DNA of 64,000 nt from Microbacterium esteraromaticum (GTDB lineage Bacteria; Actinomycetota; Actinomycetes; Actinomycetales; Microbacteriaceae). The stretch covers positions 2,604,001 through 2,668,000 of the forward strand of contig NZ_CP118100.1 of NCBI RefSeq assembly GCF_028747645.1, written 5' to 3'. Shown here piece by piece: positions 45,368-53,530 of this stretch. Under the pieces are notes generated by a model, which saw nothing but the letters and a program-made list of their open reading frames with translations, searched no databases and was not told the origin of the DNA. Both the position numbers and the translations under genes were made by a program. Position 1 is the stretch's first letter; each line of letters starts with the position of its first letter.

Positions 45368-46804
45368 TCATTCGGCCGTCTTCGCCGGGGGCTCCTCGTC
45401 GCTCGACTCGTCACGGAGGACGGGTTCTTCGACCAATCCGCCGCGTGCGGCGATCGGGTCGAAGGCGGCTTCGGGCGGCGGCAGCTGCTGTTCGGGAGCG
45501 TTCTCGTAGAGCGCGCTGAGCGTGCGGTAGGAGCGGGTGAAGAAGGCCAGCACCGCCACGACCACGATGATCAGGCCGGCGAACAGGCAGATCAGCGCGA
45601 TCCCGCGGGTCTCGCCGTCGCCGAGCAACCAGCCCCATTGCTGCTGCCCTTCGTCCGCACGCATGTACGGAATGATCAGGAACTCAGCGATCGGGGCGAT
45701 CAGGAATGCGGTGATCGGCGCTGCCCCTGCCTCCATCGCAGCGGCCATACCGAACACTCGACCCTGGCGGGTGAACGGCACGACCTTCTGGATCACGGTC
45801 TGCTCGGCAGCCTCGGCGGGCGGGATGAGCATCATGTACAACCACATGCCGATGACGAACAGCGGCCACCATTCGCGCAGCATGAACAGCGCGCCGAGCG
45901 CGCCCATCGCGATGACGACCAGCAGCAGCGTGCGCACGGGCCGCTTGCCGAGCCCGAACTTCGCCACCAGCGCGCCGCCGATCAGAAAGCCGGTCGAGGC
46001 GAAGGCCAGGGCGAACCCCCAGGTCTGGGCATTGAACAGCGTCAGCCCGTAGGGGTCCATCAGTGCCATGTAGACACCGCCGATGAGGTTGTTGAACGTC
46101 GAGAAAACGATGAGCGCGAACAGCCCTGGCGCGGCACGGATCGCCGCGACGCTGCCGCGGAAGTCGAACGCGCCCGGTGCGCTCGGATCGCGCTCGGGCT
46201 CGCCCTCGGGTATCCGCACGAACAGCAGGTGCACGAAGGTCAGCCCCATCGCGGTGATGGCGATGATCAGCGTCCACCCCATGCCGAGAAAGCCGATCGC
46301 CAACCCCGAGAACACGCTCGTGATGAGAAACGCGATGCCCTGCACGGTTCCCACGAGCCCGTTGGCGTTGGCCCGACGCTCTTCGGGGATCAGCAGGGTC
46401 ACGGTCGTGGACAGCGCGATGTTGCGCAGCTGCTCGATCACGCCGCCGAACAGGATGACGCCCGAGAACAGCCAGAACCACGGACCGCCCAGGTCGAGCA
46501 GCGCAGCCTCGGGATGCACCGCGTAGATGACGCCGGCAACGATGAACGCCGCCGCCGAGACCACGCTCGACACGAGCATGACCGCATGTTTGCGATGCCG
46601 GTCGACGAGGGTGCCGAAGATCATCGAGAAGAAGGCGATGAACAGCATGTAGGCGCCGCCGATGATGCCCGTGGCCAGCACCGACCGCGTCTCGAGGTAG
46701 ACCCAGAAGGTCAGCGCGAACCACAGGAAGCTCGTCGTCACATTGGCGATGAGCGTGTTGACCAGGACGTTCGCGAACGCCCGCCTCGCTGCGGTATCGA
46801 TCAC
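45368..46804 (-). CDS. Major facilitator superfamily transporter
   Basis: A 478-residue membrane transporter with twelve predicted helices. The loop after helix 2 reads GTLVDRHRKH, the MFS signature position, and the RRANANGLVGTVQG segment resembles the macrolide/drug efflux-like group. A long acidic, disordered C-tail ends the protein. The GTG at 46804 is preferred because TACTCT lies 6 nt upstream; an ATG at 46855 with a GGAAAG site is an alternative adding 17 residues. Substrate unknown. Confidence 0.85.
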   Translation of the reverse strand: MIDTAARRAFANVLVNTLIANVTTSFLWFALTFWVYLETRSVLATGIIGGAYMLFIAFFSMIFGTLVDRHRKHAVMLVSSVVSAAAFIVAGVIYAVHPEAALLDLGGPWFWLFSGVILFGGVIEQLRNIALSTTVTLLIPEERRANANGLVGTVQGIAFLITSVFSGLAIGFLGMGWTLIIAITAMGLTFVHLLFVRIPEGEPERDPSAPGAFDFRGSVAAIRAAPGLFALIVFSTFNNLIGGVYMALMDPYGLTLFNAQTWGFALAFASTGFLIGGALVAKFGLGKRPVRTLLLVVIAMGALGALFMLREWWPLFVIGMWLYMMLIPPAEAAEQTVIQKVVPFTRQGRVFGMAAAMEAGAAPITAFLIAPIAEFLIIPYMRADEGQQQWGWLLGDGETRGIALICLFAGLIIVVVAVLAFFTRSYRTLSALYENAPEQQLPPPEAAFDPIAARGGLVEEPVLRDESSDEEPPAKTAE

Positions 46805-46917
46805 GGTACGAGAGTAATCACGGCCACCGACATCGGATAGGGGCACCTCGGGCATCCGATCCGGGTATCTTTCCCGCGCGCGCACGCGCGAGGCCCACGC
46901 GCCCGTAGGCTGGTGCG

Positions 46918-48000
46918 GTGAGCCTTCTGCATGACGCCCCGCTGCACGACACCACCGTGCGCGGCTTCGCATCCGACAACTACTCTGGCATCCACCCCGA
47001 GGTGCTCGCCGCGATCGCGGCGGCCAACGGCGGTCACCAGGTCGCCTACGGCGAAGATCAGTACACCGCGCGCCTGAACGAGGTCTTCGTTCAGCACTTC
47101 GGCGAGGGCGTCGAGGCCTTCCCGGTCTTCAATGGCACCGGCGCGAACGTCGTCGGTCTGCAGTCGATGCTGCCGCGGTGGGGCGCGGTGATCTCAGCAT
47201 CCACGGCGCACATCAACGTCGATGAGGGCGGGGCGCCCGAGAAGGTCGGCGGGCTCAAGCTGCTGACGGTGCCCACCGACGACGGCAAGCTCACGCCCGA
47301 GCTGGTCGACCGCGAGGCGTGGGGCTGGGGCGACGAGCACCGCGCACAGCCTCTCGTCGTGTCGATCACCCAGTCGACCGAACTGGGCACCCTGTACACC
47401 GCGGACGAGATTCGCGCGCTGGCCGACCACGCACACGAGCGCGGCATGAAGCTGCATCTCGATGGCGCACGCCTGTCGAACGCCGCCGCCGCCCTCGACC
47501 TGCCATTGCGCGCCTTCACGCGCGACGTCGGCGTCGACGTGCTCAGCTTCGGCGGCACGAAGAACGGCGCGATGCTCGGCGAGGCGGTCGTGGTGCTGAA
47601 CCCGGACGCCACCGCCGGCCTGCTGTACGGCCGCAAGCTCAACATGCAGCTGGCGTCGAAGATGCGCTTCGTGTCGGCGCAGCTGATCGCCCTGCTCGAG
47701 GGCGACCTGTGGCTGCGCAATGCCCGCCACGCCAACGCCATGGCGGCCCGCCTGCGGGCCGAGGTCGAGCAGGGGCTCGCCGATGGCAGCATCCGCGGTG
47801 TCGGCTTCTCTCAGCCCACCCAGGCCAATGGCGTCTTCGCGACGCTGCCCGACGGCGTCGCGGACCAGCTGCGCGAGAAGTTCCGGTTCTACGACTGGGA
47901 TGCCGCACGCAACGAGGTGCGCTGGATGTGCAGCTTCGACACCCAGGAGTCCGACGTCGACGCCTTCGTCGCCGAGCTGGCCCGCCTCACCGCGGCCTGA
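46918..48000 (+). CDS. Low-specificity L-threonine aldolase family enzyme
   Basis: A 360-residue PLP enzyme cleaving threonine (or allo-threonine) to glycine and acetaldehyde. The PLP lysine is K215 in FGGTKNGAM and the HLDGARL motif (180-186) carries the aspartate that pairs with the pyridine ring. The GTG start at 46918 is 6 nt after TAGGCT (46906-46911), a leaderless start. It is monocistronic, with nested palindromes after the stop. Confidence 0.93.
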   Translation: MSLLHDAPLHDTTVRGFASDNYSGIHPEVLAAIAAANGGHQVAYGEDQYTARLNEVFVQHFGEGVEAFPVFNGTGANVVGLQSMLPRWGAVISASTAHINVDEGGAPEKVGGLKLLTVPTDDGKLTPELVDREAWGWGDEHRAQPLVVSITQSTELGTLYTADEIRALADHAHERGMKLHLDGARLSNAAAALDLPLRAFTRDVGVDVLSFGGTKNGAMLGEAVVVLNPDATAGLLYGRKLNMQLASKMRFVSAQLIALLEGDLWLRNARHANAMAARLRAEVEQGLADGSIRGVGFSQPTQANGVFATLPDGVADQLREKFRFYDWDAARNEVRWMCSFDTQESDVDAFVAELARLTAA

Positions 48001-48017
48001 CCCGGCCCGTCCCTCTT

Positions 48018-48101
48018 CGCCGAGACCCCCACCTGGCGTCGAGACCCCCACGTATGGACGTCCATACGTAGGGGTCTCGACGAGGAGTGGGGGTCTCGGC
48101 G
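48018..48101. repeat. Nested palindromes between ltaE-like and Nudix-like genes
   Basis: An outer inverted repeat CGCCGAGACCCCCAC (48018-48032) / GTGGGGGTCTCGGCG (48087-48101) encloses a 46-bp inner palindrome (48037-48082). The inner one has one mismatched pair and the centre CGTATGGACGTCCATACG. The core GAGACCCCC appears four times in alternating orientation. The mismatch is U-G in minus-strand RNA. It lies between two convergent genes and may act as a terminator for both, but it has the look of a repeated extragenic palindromic element. Confidence 0.8.
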
Positions 48102-48105
48102 TTGC

Positions 48106-48160
48106 GGGAGGGGTGGGCAGGGCGGGGCCGGGCACGGTGGGGCGGAGCAGGGCAGGGCGG
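48106..48160 (+). other. G-run tract with G-quadruplex potential
   Basis: Runs of three or four G recur with short spacers (GGGAGGGGTGGGCAGGGC and onward), meeting the four-run pattern for a G-quadruplex on the plus strand. It directly follows the nested palindromes and ends 6 nt before the stop of the minus-strand Nudix-like gene. Confidence 0.5.
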
Positions 48161-48166
48161 ATGCTG

Positions 48167-48754
48167 TCAGCGCAGCAGGCCCAGGTGCGACAGCGCCTGG
48201 CGCAGCAGTGTGCCGCGGCCGCCCTCCATGTCGGCGGCCAGCGCGTCGGATGCGGCCTCCTGCGGGGTGAACCAGGTGACTTCCAGTGCATCCTGGCGCG
48301 GCTCACACGTGCCCGTGACCGGCACCACGAACGCCAGCGAGACGGCGTGCTGACGGTCGTCGTGGAAGGCGCTGATCCCCGGCAGCGGGAAGTACTCGGC
48401 GACCGTGAACGGGTCGGGCGACGGGGGCAGCAACGGGAAGGCCATCGGCCCGAGATCGTTTTCGACGTGACGGAACAGGGCGTCACGGATGCTCTCGCCA
48501 TACCGCACGCGCCCCGAGACGATCGTGCGCGTCATCTCACCGAGGGGCGTCGAACGCAGCAGCACGCCGATCGAGGTCACCTGACCGGAGCCATCGGTGC
48601 GCACGGGGATCGCCTCGACGTACAGCATCGGCAGGCGGCGGCGCGCCTCAGCGAGCTCGATGTCGGTCAACCACCCCGGGTTGCTGTCGCGCGGCGGCGC
48701 GGCGTCGAGCCCGAAGTCGTCGTCGGGATCTGGGTCGGGTGTGCGCACCGTCAT
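48167..48754 (-). CDS. Nudix-like protein with a degenerate Nudix box
   Basis: A 195-residue protein of the actinobacterial DUF4916/Nudix-like group. The segment GRVRYGESIRDALFRHVENDLG aligns with the Nudix box, but the RE pair is RH and the EExG core reads ENDLG, so metal binding and hydrolysis may be lost or altered. The first 30 residues are acidic and disordered. TAGAAA (48761-48766) ends 6 nt before the ATG: leaderless. It is divergent from the esterase gene. Confidence 0.8.
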   Translation of the reverse strand: MTVRTPDPDPDDDFGLDAAPPRDSNPGWLTDIELAEARRRLPMLYVEAIPVRTDGSGQVTSIGVLLRSTPLGEMTRTIVSGRVRYGESIRDALFRHVENDLGPMAFPLLPPSPDPFTVAEYFPLPGISAFHDDRQHAVSLAFVVPVTGTCEPRQDALEVTWFTPQEAASDALAADMEGGRGTLLRQALSHLGLLR

Positions 48755-48798
48755 GGCTCATTTCTACCAGCGTCGGACGCTGCTGGCAGGATGGACCC

Positions 48799-49449
48799 GT
48801 GACCGTCTCGATCGATCCGACCGCCACGCTCTGGTCTGCCGGCCCCCGCGAGGGCAAGCCGTTGCTCGTGCTGCTGCACGGGTACGGCGCCGATGAGAAC
48901 GACCTGTTCGGTCTGGTGCCCTATCTGCCCGATGACATCGCCGTCGCCGCCGTCGCGGCGCCGCTCACGCCGCCGTGGCCGATGCCGGGGCGCTCCTGGT
49001 ACCCGATCGACTCGCTCGACACCCGGGACGCCGCGGGCATCACAACCGCGGCCGAGGCCCTGCTGGCATGGCTCGATGAGGTCACCGAACCCACGACCCC
49101 CGTCGCACTGCTCGGCTTCTCGCAGGGCGCGGCCGTCTCGCTGCAGGCGCTGCGACTCGCACCGGCGCGTATCGCCTCGGTCGTGGCGCTGAGCGGCTAT
49201 GCCGCGATGGGCGAACTCCCCCGCGACGCGCGGTTGCGCGAGGAGCGCCCGCCGGTGTTCTGGGGGCGGGGCAGCCACGACGACGTGATCCCGGCATCCC
49301 TCGTCGCCCACACGGCGCAATGGCTGCCCGACCACACAGAGCTCTCCGGCCGCGTGTACGCGGGGTTGACGCACAGCATCTCCGAACAGGAGCTCGCCGA
49401 CGTGCGCGTGTTCCTCACGAAGTGGCGGGACGCCGCGACGGCAGAGTGA
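48799..49449 (+). CDS. Phospholipase/carboxylesterase-type alpha/beta hydrolase
   Basis: A 216-residue esterase. The oxyanion region is LVLLHGYGADENDLFGL, the nucleophile serine is in GFSQGAA, the aspartate is in GSHDDVIP and the histidine in GLTHSIS, so the triad is complete. It resembles the YpfH and acyl-protein thioesterase group. The GTG start at 48799 follows CAGGAT at 6 nt, consistent with the leaderless pattern although the hexamer is weaker. Confidence 0.88.
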   Translation: MTVSIDPTATLWSAGPREGKPLLVLLHGYGADENDLFGLVPYLPDDIAVAAVAAPLTPPWPMPGRSWYPIDSLDTRDAAGITTAAEALLAWLDEVTEPTTPVALLGFSQGAAVSLQALRLAPARIASVVALSGYAAMGELPRDARLREERPPVFWGRGSHDDVIPASLVAHTAQWLPDHTELSGRVYAGLTHSISEQELADVRVFLTKWRDAATAE

Positions 49450-49490
49450 CGGCGCGGTGAGCACCGACGGCTGAGCGCCCGTGTGCCGGC

Positions 49491-49787
49491 TCAGGGGCGC
49501 GGTTCGTCCTCGACGTCGTCGGAACCGTCATCGTGATCCGCGTCTGGTGCGACCTCGGATGCATTGTCGGGTTCCCGGCCCTCCGGTGCGCTGCGGCGCC
49601 GCTGCAGGGAGCCCAGCCATTCTGGGGCGGCGCTGATGACGACGCCGATCGCGAGACCGAGGCCGATCCCCAGGCCCATGTTGTCGAGGGCCACGCCGAG
49701 AGCGACGCCGACGCCCATGCCGATGGCGATGCCCGCCCCCAGTGCGAGGCGCCGGCTGGTCTCATGGCCGCTCGGATGATCGTGCAT
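49491..49787 (-). CDS. Small glycine-zipper membrane protein
   Basis: A 98-residue protein with two glycine-rich hydrophobic segments (LALGAGIAIGMGVGVALGVA and LGIGLGLAIGVVISAAPEWL) and an acidic, disordered C-tail ending DDVEDEPRP. GxxxG patterns suggest helix packing. The ATG at 49787 lies 6 nt after TATCGT, consistent with a leaderless start. No family function is known to me. The longer reading upstream is not supported. Confidence 0.7.
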   Translation of the reverse strand: MHDHPSGHETSRRLALGAGIAIGMGVGVALGVALDNMGLGIGLGLAIGVVISAAPEWLGSLQRRRSAPEGREPDNASEVAPDADHDDGSDDVEDEPRP

Positions 49788-50080
49788 TCCTCGACGATAC
49801 GCGCCCGTCCGGGCTGGCACCTCCACCGCGCGACGGATAGGGCCCGGGGATCGACCGCTCCGGGGTTGCGAAGCGCGACACGCCCGGGATACAGTCTTCG
49901 AGCCCCTGTCCGCTGTGTTGGGAAGTCCATTGATCTGAATCGTCGCCTCCGCGTCATCATCCACGCGCCGATCCGACGATCCTGTTCTTCCCCGGCATCC
50001 GGGTTCATCTCACAGACCGCCTCGCCCTCTGACGGCGAGCCGTCGGCATCCGCGCACCCGCACACATCCGGGAGTCGCCC

Positions 50081-51751
50081 ATGTCATCACTCACCTCCAC
50101 CGCGCCCGTCACCTTCGACGGGCTCACCCACACCTGGCCTGACGGGACCGTCGCGCTCGACCAGCTGACCGGGGCGATCGGCCCCGGCCGCACCGGGCTG
50201 GTCGGCCGCAACGGGTCGGGCAAGACGATGCTGCTGCGTCTGCTCGCCGGCGATCTGCACCCGACATCGGGTCACGTCACCATGAGCGGCGAGGTCGCGT
50301 ACCTGCCGCAGCGTCTCACCCTCGACACCGGCCGTCGGATCCCAGAACTGCTCGGCGTCGCCGTACCGCTGGACGCGGTACGCGCGATCGCCGCGGGCGA
50401 CGTCGACCCGGCGCACTTCGATGCGGTCGGCAACGACTGGGACATCGAAGCGCGCGCCGAAGCAGCGCTCGCCGAGGCGGGCCTCGATCCGTCGTTCCTC
50501 GACCGCACGGTCGGTGAACTCTCGGGCGGTGAAGCGATGCTCGTGGCGGTGGCGGGCATCCGTCTGCGCCGCGCCCCGATCACCCTGCTCGACGAGCCCA
50601 CCAACAATCTCGACCGCGGGGCGCGAGCACGCCTGGCCGATATGGTGCGCGCCTGGAGAGGCGTACTCATCGTGGTCAGTCACGACGTCTCGCTGCTGGA
50701 GCTGATGGATGCCACGGCCGAGCTCTACCAGAACCGTCTCACCGTGTTCGGCGGCCCGTACTCGCAGTGGCGCGCCTGGTTGGATGCCGAGCAGGCCGCG
50801 GCCGAGCAGGCCGAACGCGACGCCAAGCAGGCGCTGAAGAGAGAGAAGCGTCAACGGATCGAGGCTGAGCTGAAGCTCGCCACACGCGCGCAGACGGCCC
50901 GCAAGGCCGAGCACGAGAAGCGGGTTCCGAAGATCATCGCCGGCGGGCGCAAGAGCGCTGCGCAGGTGTCGGCCGGTCGGCTGCGCACCGAGATGGCCGG
51001 AAAGGAGGATGCCGCCCGGCAGGCACTGGATGACGCTGGGCACCGTGTGCGCGACGACGAGACGATGAAGATCGAGTTGCCTGACCCGCACGTGCCCGCG
51101 AGCAGGCGGATCGCGACGCTCGGCGACGGCGAACGGTCATGGGTGATCCAGGGGCCCGAGCGGGTCGCTCTCATCGGCGCGAACGGGGCGGGCAAGACCA
51201 CACTGCTGCGCCGGCTGCTGGCATCCGCTGTTCACAACTCCGGAGAAACGGGCCGGATCGGCCCGGATTCTGCTGTTCCGGATGGTCTCGGGCAGATTTT
51301 CCGGAGTTGCGAACCGCACGTCGACCGCATCGGGTACCTTTCGCAGCGCGTCGACGGGCTCGACGATCGCGCCTCGGTGATCGCGAACGTGGCGGCGTCG
51401 GCACCGCACGTGCCCGACAAGCAGCTGCGCAACCGGCTGGCGCGCTTCCTCATCCGTGGGGCGGCCGTCGACCGGCCCGTGGCGGCACTGTCGGGCGGCG
51501 AGCGATTCCGGGTTGCCCTGGCGACGTTGCTGCTCGCCGATCCCGCTCCGCAGCTCGTGGTGCTCGATGAGCCGACGAACAACCTCGATCTCGATACGGT
51601 CGGGCAGCTGGTGCGGGCGCTGCGCGCCTACCGGGGTGCCGTGCTGGTCGTCAGTCACGACGACGTGTTCCTCGCGAGTCTCGACATCGACCTGACGCTG
51701 GAAGTGTCGGTCGGCGACGACGCAGAGCGGATGCTGCGCGAGGTGCCGTGA
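50081..51751 (+). CDS. ABC-F family ATPase carrying an in-frame 85-bp repeat
   Basis: A 556-residue cytosolic protein with two ABC domains and no membrane part, the ABC-F layout (ribosome-acting ATPases, some giving antibiotic resistance). Domain 1 has GRNGSGKT (42-49), LSGGE near 147 and LLDEPTNNLD; the linker is a charged coiled coil (about 245-290); domain 2 has GANGAGKTT near 366, LSGGE and VLDEPTNNLD. Between the second P-loop and its Q-loop (GYLSQR), residues 384-412 are encoded by the 85-bp repeat. In domain 1 the equivalent stretch is only about 14 residues. GGGAG precedes the ATG. Confidence 0.92.
   Translation: MSSLTSTAPVTFDGLTHTWPDGTVALDQLTGAIGPGRTGLVGRNGSGKTMLLRLLAGDLHPTSGHVTMSGEVAYLPQRLTLDTGRRIPELLGVAVPLDAVRAIAAGDVDPAHFDAVGNDWDIEARAEAALAEAGLDPSFLDRTVGELSGGEAMLVAVAGIRLRRAPITLLDEPTNNLDRGARARLADMVRAWRGVLIVVSHDVSLLELMDATAELYQNRLTVFGGPYSQWRAWLDAEQAAAEQAERDAKQALKREKRQRIEAELKLATRAQTARKAEHEKRVPKIIAGGRKSAAQVSAGRLRTEMAGKEDAARQALDDAGHRVRDDETMKIELPDPHVPASRRIATLGDGERSWVIQGPERVALIGANGAGKTTLLRRLLASAVHNSGETGRIGPDSAVPDGLGQIFRSCEPHVDRIGYLSQRVDGLDDRASVIANVAASAPHVPDKQLRNRLARFLIRGAAVDRPVAALSGGERFRVALATLLLADPAPQLVVLDEPTNNLDLDTVGQLVRALRAYRGAVLVVSHDDVFLASLDIDLTLEVSVGDDAERMLREVP
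51230..51314. repeat. 85-bp element with terminal inverted repeats inside the ABC-F gene
   Basis: GTTCACAACTCCGGA (51230-51244) and TCCGGAGTTGCGAAC (51300-51314) are inverted ends matching at 14 of 15 positions. The first 20 and last 16 nt equal those of the other copy (21173-21257) read on the opposite strand. The inside contains a GGGCC/GGCCC hairpin and GGATTCTGC, seen in both copies. It encodes AVHNSGETGRIGPDS and onward without a stop, so the host gene stays open. Confidence 0.85.
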
Positions 51752-51755
51752 TCAC

Positions 51756-51788
51756 GACTCGGGCGGTGCGGACCGCGCCGCCCGAGTC
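51756..51788 (+). terminator. Terminator of the ABC-F gene
   Basis: A 14-bp stem (GACTCGGGCGGTGC with GCGCCGCCCGAGTC) around the loop GGACC starts 4 nt past the ABC-F stop. The one wobble pair is U-G in plus-strand RNA but A-C in minus-strand RNA, so it is shaped for plus-strand transcripts. There is no T-run. Confidence 0.7.
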
Positions 51789-51791
51789 ACG

Positions 51792-53516
51792 TCAGCCGTC
51801 GGCGCCTCCCCGCTCGTCGATCAGTCGTTGCGCGGCGTCTCGCGCTTGCTGCAACGATTCCCCGACGCGGGCGTGCGCGCGGAAGACCTGCCGTTCACCG
51901 ATCCGGCGGATGATCCCGGTATCGCGCAGCTGCCGGTGCACGGCCTCGCTGACGCCTGAGATCATCAGCGTCCCACCGGCAGCGCGGATCCGCTCGGCGT
52001 AGGTCGCGATGACCCGCAGGAAGGTGCTGCCGAGCGCTTCTTTGCCACGCAGTCTCACGATCACCACGGCGCCGTCGAGCCGTGCCGGTACGGCGGGGAG
52101 CTGCTTCTCGAACACCGGAGCCGCAGCGAAGAACAGGCTTCCGTACGGTGCGAGCACCACCACCTCACCCGGCGGGATCGTGGCCGGCGGAGCGGACTCG
52201 ATCGGCAGCGCGCTGAGGTCGTCGAACTCCCATTGCCGCAGCACGACCCGGTTCGACTGCTGCACCACGATCAGGATGACCGCGAGTCCGACGCCGGTGA
52301 GCACGGCGTACTGCAGCGGGATCAGCAGGGTCAGCACGAACGTCACCGTCAGCACCGTCGCCTGCACGATACCGGTACGCCACACCATGTAGATGTCGTG
52401 CACCTTGAAGGTGCGGACGCCCACGATGATGAGCAGGGCCGCCAGCGCCGACATGGCGATGTAGCCGATCAGCGAGGCGAAGGCCAGCACCGTGATGCCC
52501 ATCACCACTCCGGCGAAGAGGTTTGCCAGGGCAGTTCTGGCACCTGCCGCGCGCACGAGGGCCGTCGCCGACATCGACCCGCCGACGGGGATGCCCTGGA
52601 AGAACCCGGATGCCAGATTCGCGATCCCCTGGCCACGGAAGTCCGCCGACGCGTCGGGGTAGCGGCCGTCGGGGTTCGCGATCGACCCGCTGATCGCCGC
52701 ACCCTGCACGAGCCCCACCAGCGCCAGCGAGAGCGCTGGCACGATCAGGGCGAGCACCACCGACAGGTCGGGCATCTGCATGCCGGGCAGCGTCTGCGGA
52801 ACCTCGGCGATGTCGCCGATCGTGGCGACCCGATCGATGCCGTCGAGCAGCGCCAGCGCGGCGGCCAGACCGGAACCGACGATGACCGCGACGACCAGCG
52901 CCAGTGCTCCGAGCCGGGTGCGTTCCAACAGCAGGATCAGCGTGACGGTCACGACGCCGACGAGGATCGTCGGCCAGCTCCACTGCCAGAAGTGCAGGAG
53001 CGAGTCCAGGGTCCTGGCGATGCGGTTGGCGCCCTCGGCGGCGAAGCCGGTGGCGTTGTCGATCTGGCCGAGCACGATGTTCACGGCGACGGCGTTGACG
53101 AAACCGACCAGCACGGCGGTCGGGATGAACCTGACGAGCGAACCGAGGCGTGCGATCCCCAGCACGAGCATGATCACGCCGACCATGAGCCCGAGAGTGG
53201 TCAACGCGGCCGGTGTCAGGCCGCCGGGGGTCTCGGCCGAGACATCCGAGATGATCACCGCCATCGCACCGGTGGCCTGCACCGTCATGAATGCCGACCC
53301 GGTGGCAAGCGCCCCGCCGATCGCACCGAACATGTACGCGTACAGGCCGTGCAGTGGGTTCACGCCGGCGAGGACGCCGGCGGCGAGACCGTCGGGGACG
53401 CTCTCGACGCCCAGCACGAGCCCGGCTTTGAGATCGGATGCGACGGTTTTGCGCCCGCCGAAGCGGCGCAGGTAGCCGCGCAGGTTCCGCTTTACCGCTG
53501 CGAACGTGTCTGCCAT
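51792..53516 (-). CDS. SulP-family anion transporter with STAS domain
   Basis: A 574-residue membrane transporter for sulfate, bicarbonate or similar anions. The N-terminal membrane part begins DLKAGLVLGVESVPDGLAAG, and the SulP core GGSMSATALVRAAGARTALA is present. About ten to twelve helices are followed by a cytosolic STAS domain from about residue 450. The ATG at 53516 has only a weak upstream AGGAC. It lies 14 nt after the HerA-like gene and is cotranscribed. The anion cannot be told from sequence. Confidence 0.88.
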   Translation of the reverse strand: MADTFAAVKRNLRGYLRRFGGRKTVASDLKAGLVLGVESVPDGLAAGVLAGVNPLHGLYAYMFGAIGGALATGSAFMTVQATGAMAVIISDVSAETPGGLTPAALTTLGLMVGVIMLVLGIARLGSLVRFIPTAVLVGFVNAVAVNIVLGQIDNATGFAAEGANRIARTLDSLLHFWQWSWPTILVGVVTVTLILLLERTRLGALALVVAVIVGSGLAAALALLDGIDRVATIGDIAEVPQTLPGMQMPDLSVVLALIVPALSLALVGLVQGAAISGSIANPDGRYPDASADFRGQGIANLASGFFQGIPVGGSMSATALVRAAGARTALANLFAGVVMGITVLAFASLIGYIAMSALAALLIIVGVRTFKVHDIYMVWRTGIVQATVLTVTFVLTLLIPLQYAVLTGVGLAVILIVVQQSNRVVLRQWEFDDLSALPIESAPPATIPPGEVVVLAPYGSLFFAAAPVFEKQLPAVPARLDGAVVIVRLRGKEALGSTFLRVIATYAERIRAAGGTLMISGVSEAVHRQLRDTGIIRRIGERQVFRAHARVGESLQQARDAAQRLIDERGGADG

Positions 53517-53530
53517 GGCGCGCGTCCTGC

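Noticed and set aside
49840..49930. A third copy of the 85-bp element near CTCCGGGGTTGCGAAG
   Set aside because: Only one imperfect end matches and no partner end lies at the right distance.
51230..51314. The 85-bp element as an integron attC site
   Set aside because: Its ends do not fit the RYYYAAC/GTTRRRY core sites, there is no integrase, and one copy is inside a gene.
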